From NCBI RefSeq assembly GCF_900129705.1, contig NZ_FQWO01000005.1, positions 1 through 64,000 on the forward strand: a stretch of DNA of 64,000 bases. The letters run 5' to 3'. Below are positions 8,632 through 15,306 of this stretch, one piece after another; the stretch's first letter is position 1, and the number at the start of each line of letters is the position of its first letter. The stretch is from Flavobacterium granuli. Its GTDB lineage: Bacteria; Bacteroidota; Bacteroidia; Flavobacteriales; Flavobacteriaceae. The notes below the pieces were generated by a model. The model worked only from the letters and a program-made list of their open reading frames with translations, ran no database searches and was not told the DNA's origin. The position numbers and the translations under genes were made by a program.

Positions 8632-8914
8632 TTTTACTGTCTATGTTGTTGTTTACTATGTTCACTAAGGTTGCCACTAACTAGTATATAGGCGAATAAA
8701 CTCGACCTGTTTTATTCCAAAACAGCAAGATAGGCGCAAGTTTGAGGCTGTTTTTATTCGCATTATTTTTCATCAATATCTTACAAATTTAAAAGTATTT
8801 CTTACATATCAAAGGGATTGATTATCTTTTTTAAAGAGCTGCTGCTTACATGGGTGTAAATTTCGGTAGTCTCACTACTAGTAAAACCAGATTATAGCCC
8901 ATAAAAAAAGATGC
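8632..8914. repeat. inter-cassette spacer 6
   Basis: Contains the 5' box of the preceding minus-strand gene (8669-8681) and a nested hairpin: outer GCGAATAAA / TTTATTCGC (around 8692 and 8754) and inner CTGTTTT / AAAACAG (around 8708 and 8720). The right third is the sequence whose degenerate copy lies at 5365-5440. No gene seen. Confidence 0.5.
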
Positions 8915-8930
8915 CTAGGCATCTTTTTTT
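8903..8930. terminator. 28-bp perfect palindrome, bidirectional terminator
   Basis: A7-GATGCCTAGGCATC-T7 is a perfect inverted repeat with a run of T on either strand, as in intrinsic terminators. The last five codons of the HTH gene (K-K-D-A-stop) lie inside it. Confidence 0.7.
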
Positions 8931-9241
8931 GTTTTTAATATGAAATCATCATTTATTCTAGAACCATATTTTGCTTCTATTAATTTAAAAAAATCTGATA
9001 AAGCAATTTTTTTGTAAAAACAAATGATTGCTAATGTTGAGATCGGTACTCTATAGGGTCGGTCCTCTATTATTTTTTTTATAATGTGTCGATGTACTCC
9101 TAATTCTTGGGCTTGAGGTAGAACTGGCTCATTGACTTGTAACCATTCATTCCTTATGTAATCACAAATGAATTGGTCTAGCAGAAATACAACTGCCTCT
9201 TTCTTAGTGTCTGAAGATTTATTATTTGTTTTACTAGCCAT
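8915..9241 (-). CDS. small helix-turn-helix regulator
   Basis: The 108-residue protein has a helix-turn-helix in its middle (about 30-80: QAQELGVHRHIIKKIIE is a recognisable turn-plus-recognition-helix pattern of XRE/Cro type) and a second short helical part with the SDFFKLIE ending typical of small XRE regulators. It probably binds DNA as a dimer. A 16-bp inverted repeat TGTCAC-GATA-GTGACA sits 35-50 bp upstream of the start (9276-9291) and is a candidate autoregulatory operator. The 3' end is embedded in a terminator palindrome. It lies at the upstream end of the minus-strand cassette series. Confidence 0.8.
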   Translation of the reverse strand: MASKTNNKSSDTKKEAVVFLLDQFICDYIRNEWLQVNEPVLPQAQELGVHRHIIKKIIEDRPYRVPISTLAIICFYKKIALSDFFKLIEAKYGSRINDDFILKTKKDA

Positions 9242-9275
9242 TTAGACAAAAGAATATATTATTATTGATATTTAG

Positions 9276-9291
9276 TGTCACGATAGTGACA
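9276..9291. promoter_or_regulatory. candidate operator of the HTH gene
   Basis: TGTCAC-GATA-GTGACA is a perfect 6+6 inverted repeat placed 35-50 bases upstream of the HTH start codon, the usual position for an XRE operator. Assignment is by position only. Confidence 0.4.
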
Positions 9292-9378
9292 GTTTGATAT
9301 TTTTTTAGTAAGTTTGTCATTGAATACATATATTTGCGTTTCTTCAATTAAAATATTTGAAGCATTCGCTTTGAATCC

Positions 9379-9484
9379 CGACCTAAAAACTGGTAATTTT
9401 TGTACACGGGATGATAAGTACGATGCTCACGTCCATGGCGTGGGCTCACTTATTCGTGTACAGGTATACCAGTACCTTAGGTCG
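9379..9484. other. 106-nt near-perfect hairpin, possible structured RNA
   Basis: Five stems stack in register: CGACCTAA/TTAGGTCG (9379-9386, 9477-9484), ACTGGTA/TACCAGT (9389-9395, 9467-9473), TGTACACG/CGTGTACA (9401-9408, 9455-9462), ATAAGT/ACTTAT (9414-9419, 9448-9453) and GCTCACG/CGTGGGC (9425-9431, 9439-9445) around the loop TCCATGG. That is 36 base pairs interrupted by small, nearly symmetric internal loops. It has no T-run, so it is not a simple terminator. It could be a structured RNA, a recombination site or a miniature element; neither a reverse transcriptase nor a transposase lies nearby. Confidence 0.6.
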
Positions 9485-9608
9485 ATATAAGCTGAGTTCC
9501 ATGCCATTTTTTATGCTCACTATTTTGGCATTACTCAACTTCATTCTCAGCGCCTCTTCATCATTTTCATAGTCTCGCAGTAAACTAACCGCTAAAACAA
9601 CCACGCCT

Positions 9609-9741
9609 ATGAACAAAATAAAGCTACCTCCTTAAAAAACCAACGCCGTAGTGTTAACCGTGGTTACTGTCACTAAACCACAACAATCCCAGTCTTAAAA
9701 ACCACCTTTTCTATACTGGTCAGCAATACCTATGCCAACTT
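9609..9741 (+). repeat. direct repeat copy A with 8-codon ORF
   Basis: About 133 bp, repeated at 9786-9917 with a period of 177 bp. It opens with an ATG and eight codons (MNKIKLPP-stop, 9609-9635), followed by an inverted repeat around GTGGTTAC / TAAACCAC and a conserved tail ending CTATGCCAACTT. The start-stop pattern is kept in the second copy despite base changes. Confidence 0.6.
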
Positions 9742-9785
9742 TAAACGATGAACTACTCACTATTAACCATTAACTATAAAAACCC

Positions 9786-9917
9786 ATGAATAAAATAACA
9801 AAGCCCCCCTAAAAAAACCAACGCCTTGCGTTAACCGTGGTTACTATCGCTAAACCACATATTCCCAGTCAGAAAATCACCCTTTTCTGAACCGGTCAGG
9901 AATCCCTATGCCAACTT
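9786..9917 (+). repeat. direct repeat copy B with 8-codon ORF
   Basis: Second copy of the element at 9609-9741. The mini-ORF reads MNKITKPP-stop (9786-9812). The hairpin part AACCGTGGTTAC / TAAACCAC and the tail CTATGCCAACTT are kept, and it has a near-palindromic CTGAACCGGTCAG not preserved in copy A. Confidence 0.6.
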
Positions 9918-9980
9918 CTCGATACAATTTTATAAAAATGCTATCGCTATTTTATAAAATCACTCGAAGTGACGGAAATC

Positions 9981-10038
9981 AACCGACAACCGACAACTGA
10001 CAACCGATAACTGAAAACCGATAACAGCTAACTAATAA
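9981..10038. repeat. period-7 array
   Basis: Degenerate heptamers of the form ACCGACA, ACTGACA, ACCGATA, ACTGAAA in direct succession. Member of the dispersed heptamer family described in the findings. Confidence 0.7.
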
Positions 10039-10041
10039 ACA

Positions 10042-10116
10042 CCTGCACCGCACGATCCTTTGAGCAAAAGATCTCATTAATTTAATTTGAATTTATTAAT
10101 GGTGCAGGATGTTTTT
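10042..10116 (+). terminator. hairpin followed by T6
   Basis: Arms CCTGCACC (10042-10049) and GGTGCAGG (10101-10108) close a region with inner pairs GATCcTTT / AAAaGATC and ATTAAT / ATTAAT, then six T residues. The shape is that of a large intrinsic terminator or attenuator, but no gene ends just before it. Confidence 0.35.
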
Positions 10117-10275
10117 TATCGTGAGATGTGAGTCGTGAGAAGTGAGATGTGTCCTTCGACAAAAGCTCAGGACCGGCTCAGCTCAAGATAACGATGAGAT
10201 GTGAGAATATAGAGTATAGAAGTAAGATAGACGATGGACGAAATACGATGGACGAACAACCATAACTCATCGTGA

Positions 10276-10345
10276 TAACCGAAAACAGACAACCGAAAAC
10301 AGACAACCGATAACCGAAAACGGACAACCGATAACTAATAACCTA
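10276..10345. repeat. period-7 array
   Basis: About ten heptamers alternating ACCGAAA, ACAGACA, ACCGATA and ACGGACA. It ends ten bases before a small hydrophobic ORF. Confidence 0.7.
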
Positions 10346-10354
10346 CTAAATAAC

Positions 10355-10441
10355 ATGAAATATTACAGACAAATACAAGCCTTATTAATACTAGCATTTA
10401 TAACATTGATATGCCTTTGGCTTTATGACTACGGAAGCTAA
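10355..10441 (+). CDS. possible 28-residue membrane peptide
   Basis: ATG followed by 27 codons and TAA. The peptide has a basic N-terminus (KYYR) and a hydrophobic core rich in Leu and Ile (ALLILAFITLICLWL) that could span a membrane once, then a short polar end. It begins directly after a heptamer array. Nothing else supports expression, and a chance ORF is quite possible. Confidence 0.3.
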   Translation: MKYYRQIQALLILAFITLICLWLYDYGS

Positions 10442-10531
10442 GGACAATTGAATCTCGGAAACGATAGTAATTTGATATCTAATGAGAAATAAGAATGTAG
10501 AACCAAAGTTTCATCAAAATACGCTCTCGTA

Positions 10532-10643
10532 AAAACCGCCCTTCTATTTTTATCCCAGAAAATCGAAGAATGGATTTAAGCCTTGGCCGAAGGGAGTGAC
10601 CCCCGAGTCGAGTGCATAGCACGAGCGGCTGGGGTCGCGATAG
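10532..10643. repeat. right copy of 112-bp inverted repeat
   Basis: Inverted relative to 185-296, with high identity over the full 112 bases. It lies about 260 bases upstream of the SusC start. It is followed by a hairpin built on TTTCTTTTGC and GCAAAAGAAA (about 10697-10722), a word often seen in Flavobacterium intergenic DNA. Confidence 0.75.
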
Positions 10644-10903
10644 CAAAAGCCGTTCGAAGATTTTCAGGATGAAAATAGTCAGGCTTGATCTTTTGTTTCT
10701 TTTGCATCAAGGCAAAAGAAAAAAATCAAACAAAACATCCCAATAATATGGGACTAACAACTAAAAAAGACGCCTATGACAGAATAAAAAGCCATTACTT
10801 AAGACTTTAAGATTAAAAAAAAAGCCCTCTACCACGTCGGGAAAACTTGAATAGAGGACTATCGCAAAACAAAACTAACGTTTCATTAAACTAAACCAAT
10901 ATT

Positions 10904-13900
10904 ATGCAAAATTATTCATTAAACAAGAAATTGGGAGCACTTTGGCATCTAATCCTTATCGGGATTATCCTAAGTAGCACCCCAGCCTTAGCAAAGAAAC
11001 GCCTGAGGCCACAGCTGTCTGAACGACAGCAAAACCAAATAAGCGGTATCATAACCGATGGCAGAACCCCCTTGCCGGGCGTCACCATCGCCATAAAAAA
11101 CCGGATCAACTACGCCGTCCTATCCGACTTTGATGGCAAATACAGCCTCATAGCCAAAGCCAATGATACCTTAGTCGTGAGCTACATAGGCTATAAAACA
11201 GCCATAATCCCCATAAACTACCGCAAAAACATCCACATCCAATTGCAGGAAGACATCACCTCCTTACAGGAAGTCCGCATCAATGCCGGCTACTATTCCG
11301 TCAAAGAAAAAGAGCGCACCGGAAGTATCGCCCGCATCACGGCTAAGGATATTGAAAAGCAACCAGTCACTAATGTGCTTGCCGCTATGCAAGGCAGGAT
11401 GGCGGGGGTGAATATTACGCAAACCAGTGGTGTGCCGGGAAGCGGTTTCGAGATACAAATTCGTGGGAGAAACAGTTTACGTACCGATGGAAACAGTCCT
11501 TTATATATTGTAGATGGGATGCCGTTGGGTACAGAGAGCCTAGGGAATAGCTCTTTCCTGTCTGGTTCCATCTTGCCTGGCGCAGGAGTAAATACGTTGA
11601 GCTCCTTGAATCCTGCCGATATAGAAAGCATTGAAGTATTGAAAGATGCCGATGCCACAGCTATTTACGGTTCAAGAGGAGCCAATGGAGTGGTGTTGAT
11701 AACGACTAAAAAAGCAAAGGGAGGTAAAACGACCTTTACCACCAATACTTTTTCGGGCGTAGGACAAATTGCTCGACGATTAAAGCTGTTGAATACAGAG
11801 CAATACTTAAACATGCGAAGACAAGCTTTTAAAAATGATGGGGTAACAACTTATCCAGCTAATGTTCATGACATTAATGGTAATTGGGATCAAAATCGTT
11901 ACACCGATTGGCAAAAGGAATTGATTGGCAACACCTCTCGGCATCGGCAAATTGATGTGGGCTTACAAGGTGGTTCGGAATCGACAAAGTTACTGTTGAA
12001 GATGACAAACTATAACGAAATATCAGTATTTCATGGTGATTTTGAATATAAAAAAACAGCTTTTCAGTTTTCAGGCAATCACCGTTCGGAGAATCAAAAG
12101 TTTCAGTTAGACCTTTCGATGCAATATGTATTGGATCAAAATGATTTACCTGGTTCAGATTTAACGTTGGACGCCATTAATCTGGCTCCTAATGCTCCGG
12201 CTCTGTATGATAATGGAGGCAATTTGAATTGGGAAAACTCGACTTTTGTGAATCCAATACAAAAAATAAAAGAAGAATACTTAGCAAAAACTGATTTTTT
12301 AAATGCGGGAGGTTCTTTTGCTTATCGTTTTTTTCCAAGTCTTGAATTCAAAACTATGGCAGGTTTTACAGATAGTCGATTGCTGGAGACCAAAATAGCA
12401 CCTTCTACAATGTATAATCCTGCATTAGGGTTAGATAACAGTTCCTTTTCTTTTTTACTTCAAAACAAAGGCTATCAGCAATCTTGGAGTTTAGAACCTC
12501 AATTACATTGGAATAAAGCATTTGTCAATAGCACATTAAATGTTTTGGTTGGTGCAACTTTTCAGGAGCGTACATTTGGAACACAAGCCTTACGAGCGTT
12601 CGGTTTTGCTAACAACAGATTGATCTATAATATGGCTGCCGCCAACACGATCACGATTTTTAATAATGACAATAGTGTGTATAGATACAATGCTGTTTTT
12701 GGACGTGTTAACTATACCTATCGCAATAAGTACATTATTAATTTAACTGGACGACGCGATGGCTCAAGCCGTTTTGGTCCTGGTAAGCAATTTGCCAATT
12801 TTGGTGCTGTGGGTATGGCTTGGTTGTTTGGGAAAGAGACACTTGTAGAGCAACTTTTACCATCGTTGAGTTTTGGCAAATTGCGGAGCAGTTATGGGAG
12901 CACTGGAAGTGATCAAATTGGGGATTACCAATTTTTGGATACCTTCAGTTCTACTGGTTTGCCATATCAGGGCATTATTGGCCTGCAACCCACTCGTTTG
13001 TTTAATCCAAATTTTAGTTGGGAACGCAATACAAAGTTTGAAGCCGCTTTAGAACTAGGCTTTTTTAACGATCGCGTTATGCTCACCACGGCTTATTTTA
13101 AAAATAAATCGGACAATCAATTAGTTGGTATTCCACTACCGGGCACTACAGGATTTGCATCAATTCAATCTAATTTTCCTGCGGAAGTAGAAAATAAAGG
13201 TATTGAATTGGAATGGCATTCTAAGATTATTGCCAAGACCAATTTTTCATGGAACACTTCCTTTAACCTTACTTTTCCTAAAAATAAATTGGTCTCTTTT
13301 CCTGATTTAGCCGGTTCTACTTATGCAAATCAATATGTTGTAGGCGAACCATTAAGCATAAGGATGGTGTATCACTACACAGGAATGAATACTCAGACTG
13401 GTCTATATGAATTTGAAGATTACAATAAAGATGGTCTAATTCGTTCTGCTGAGGACCGAAAAATGCTAATAAACACTACACCCGAATTTTTTGGTGGTCT
13501 GCAAAATAGCTTTACATATAAAAACTGGCAGTTCGATTTTCTATTACAGTTTGTAAAACAAATTGCACCTAACTTTAATAATTTTAAATCAATGCCAGGA
13601 CTCTCGGTGAATCAATCGGTGGATGTTTTGAACGAATCTCAACCATTTAGTGCAGGATTTAATTCACAAGCCTCAAATGCGTATTCATTTTATAGAAACA
13701 GTGATGCTGCTTTTGGTGATGCGTCTTTTGTTCGGTTAAAAAACATTGCGTTGACTTATACCTTGCCAACCCTTTCTGGATGGGACTGTAAACTTTATTT
13801 ACAGGGACAAAATATATTAACCTTCACTAAATATAAAGGACTAGATCCTGAAAATTACTCGGGTGTACGTATTCCTCCATTACGCGTACTTACACTAGGT

Positions 13901-13918
13901 ACCCAATTAACTTTTTAA
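10904..13918 (+). CDS. SusC/RagA-type TonB-dependent outer membrane transporter
   Basis: The 1004-residue protein has a signal peptide (about 1-30, ending ALA), a carboxypeptidase-like regulatory beta-sandwich (about 45-130, GIITDGRTPLPGVTI and SYIGYKT), a TonB plug (about 140-270, with the PLYIVDGMPLG and ANGVVLITTKK motifs of SusC proteins) and a C-terminal 22-strand barrel ending in LTF. It forms the channel of a SusCD pair that takes up oligomers, glycans or peptides across the outer membrane using TonB energy. SusD starts 12 bases after its stop. Since an S9 peptidase follows, a peptide substrate (as for RagAB) is more likely than a glycan; this is inference. Confidence 0.95.
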   Translation: MQNYSLNKKLGALWHLILIGIILSSTPALAKKRLRPQLSERQQNQISGIITDGRTPLPGVTIAIKNRINYAVLSDFDGKYSLIAKANDTLVVSYIGYKTAIIPINYRKNIHIQLQEDITSLQEVRINAGYYSVKEKERTGSIARITAKDIEKQPVTNVLAAMQGRMAGVNITQTSGVPGSGFEIQIRGRNSLRTDGNSPLYIVDGMPLGTESLGNSSFLSGSILPGAGVNTLSSLNPADIESIEVLKDADATAIYGSRGANGVVLITTKKAKGGKTTFTTNTFSGVGQIARRLKLLNTEQYLNMRRQAFKNDGVTTYPANVHDINGNWDQNRYTDWQKELIGNTSRHRQIDVGLQGGSESTKLLLKMTNYNEISVFHGDFEYKKTAFQFSGNHRSENQKFQLDLSMQYVLDQNDLPGSDLTLDAINLAPNAPALYDNGGNLNWENSTFVNPIQKIKEEYLAKTDFLNAGGSFAYRFFPSLEFKTMAGFTDSRLLETKIAPSTMYNPALGLDNSSFSFLLQNKGYQQSWSLEPQLHWNKAFVNSTLNVLVGATFQERTFGTQALRAFGFANNRLIYNMAAANTITIFNNDNSVYRYNAVFGRVNYTYRNKYIINLTGRRDGSSRFGPGKQFANFGAVGMAWLFGKETLVEQLLPSLSFGKLRSSYGSTGSDQIGDYQFLDTFSSTGLPYQGIIGLQPTRLFNPNFSWERNTKFEAALELGFFNDRVMLTTAYFKNKSDNQLVGIPLPGTTGFASIQSNFPAEVENKGIELEWHSKIIAKTNFSWNTSFNLTFPKNKLVSFPDLAGSTYANQYVVGEPLSIRMVYHYTGMNTQTGLYEFEDYNKDGLIRSAEDRKMLINTTPEFFGGLQNSFTYKNWQFDFLLQFVKQIAPNFNNFKSMPGLSVNQSVDVLNESQPFSAGFNSQASNAYSFYRNSDAAFGDASFVRLKNIALTYTLPTLSGWDCKLYLQGQNILTFTKYKGLDPENYSGVRIPPLRVLTLGTQLTF

Positions 13919-13929
13919 AAAATACACTT

Positions 13930-15306
13930 ATGAAAAATACTAAAATATATTATCTATTATTTTGTTTTGTTGTTAGCCTCAGTTCATGCGAAGAATTTGT
14001 TTCCGTAGAGGTACCCGGCTCGCAATTGTCTGGAGAAATTGTTTTTGAAGATTACAAAACAGCGGAAGCTGTATTGCTAAATGTTTATACAAAAATGAAT
14101 AATAATGTAATGGTGTGCGGTGACGGCAATGGCATTTCTGTTTTACTAGGTAATTATACTGACGAATTAAAGTGCTATGGTTTAAATATTCCAGAATTAA
14201 TGTTTTATCAAAACGAATTGGCAACTATAAATCCAACGATTCAATCGCTATGGCGCAACACGTATAATTTGATTTATTCATTAAATACCGTGATTGAGGG
14301 GGTTGAAAATTCTGTATCACTTAAACAGCATGATAGAGACCGTTTACTGGGGGAAGCATTATTTGTTCGCGCATATCTACATTTTTATTTAAATGAACTT
14401 TTTGGAGAAATACCCTATGTAACATCTACTGATTATCGGATAAACACAAGTATTGGAAAACAAACGAATGAAGCATTATTTTCACTCTTAGAAGATGATT
14501 TACTTCGTTCGGAAAGTTTACTGACGGACAACTATACAGGTATTCATCGCGTCAGACCAAATAAGAGTACAGTATTAGCATTACAAGCGCGATTGTATTT
14601 GTATCATGAGAAATGGGAATTAGCCAAACAAAAGGCTAGTATGGTGATTAACAATTCGGTTTTATATTCGTTGGTGATGGATATAAATGCTGTTTTTTTA
14701 CGAAACAGTCCTGGAACAATTTGGCAACTGATGTCGGCTCCTGAAGGTAAAAACACCTTGGATGCAAAGAGTTTTATCTTTAAGACAGTTCCTCCTCCTT
14801 CAAGAGCGTTGCAAGAAGGATTGGTAAATAAATTTGAGATTAACGACTTGCGGGGAATTAATTGGGTGAAGAGTGTTTCGAATAGCTCGCGTACTTTTTA
14901 CCACGCTTTTAAATATAAATTGAATAACGACACTAGTACTTCGATGGAATATTCAATACAGTTTCGTTTGGAAGAAATGTATTTGATTCGTGCGGAAGCC
15001 AATGCCGAATTGAATCTATTGGATTTAAGTGCTGCAGATTTAAATAGCATTCGAAACAAAGCGGGATTGGCAAACACTACAGCCTTAACCAAAGATGAAC
15101 TATTGACTGCGATTTTAAAAGAACGTCAATTGGAGTTTTTTACTGAATTAGGGCATCGCTTTTTTGATTTAAAACGCAGGGGGGGCTTGGATTCGGTTTT
15201 GTCTGGTGTAAAACCGGGATGGAATACATCAGATGTTTTGTTTCCTTTGCCTGAAAATGAATTGTTATTGAACCCTAATTTGTTACCACAAAATGATGGG
15301 CATTAA
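13930..15306 (+). CDS. SusD/RagB-type substrate-binding lipoprotein
   Basis: The 458-residue protein starts with a lipoprotein signal (LSSC, lipidated Cys20) and shows the SusD pattern: TPR-like helices with the LLGEALFVRAYLHFYL motif (about 137-155), the ALQARLYLYHEKW helix pair and the C-terminal DLNSIRNKAGL and ILKERQLEFFTELGHRFFDLKR motifs that mark the family. It sits on top of the SusC barrel at the cell surface and captures substrate. It is shorter than most SusD proteins (about 500-600 residues). Its 3' end overlaps the next gene by 14 bases, so translation is probably coupled. Confidence 0.94.
   Translation: MKNTKIYYLLFCFVVSLSSCEEFVSVEVPGSQLSGEIVFEDYKTAEAVLLNVYTKMNNNVMVCGDGNGISVLLGNYTDELKCYGLNIPELMFYQNELATINPTIQSLWRNTYNLIYSLNTVIEGVENSVSLKQHDRDRLLGEALFVRAYLHFYLNELFGEIPYVTSTDYRINTSIGKQTNEALFSLLEDDLLRSESLLTDNYTGIHRVRPNKSTVLALQARLYLYHEKWELAKQKASMVINNSVLYSLVMDINAVFLRNSPGTIWQLMSAPEGKNTLDAKSFIFKTVPPPSRALQEGLVNKFEINDLRGINWVKSVSNSSRTFYHAFKYKLNNDTSTSMEYSIQFRLEEMYLIRAEANAELNLLDLSAADLNSIRNKAGLANTTALTKDELLTAILKERQLEFFTELGHRFFDLKRRGGLDSVLSGVKPGWNTSDVLFPLPENELLLNPNLLPQNDGH

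Larger units (their letters stand above)
9242..10903. other. 1.66-kb region without clear gene
   Basis: No conserved protein is apparent. From left to right it holds the operator candidate (9276-9291), a 106-nt hairpin (9379-9484), a direct repeat with 8-codon mini-ORFs (9609-9741, 9786-9917), two period-7 arrays (9981-10038, 10276-10345) plus one in the opposite orientation (10121-10150), a hairpin followed by T6 (10042-10116), a 28-codon hydrophobic ORF (10355-10441), the right copy of the 112-bp inverted repeat (10532-10643) and a weak CCTCTA / TAGAGG hairpin (10826-10857) in front of the SusC gene. Confidence 0.6.

Noticed and set aside
414..8914. A complete integron
   Set aside because: No tyrosine recombinase of IntI type and no attI site could be found in the window; only cassette-like structure is claimed.
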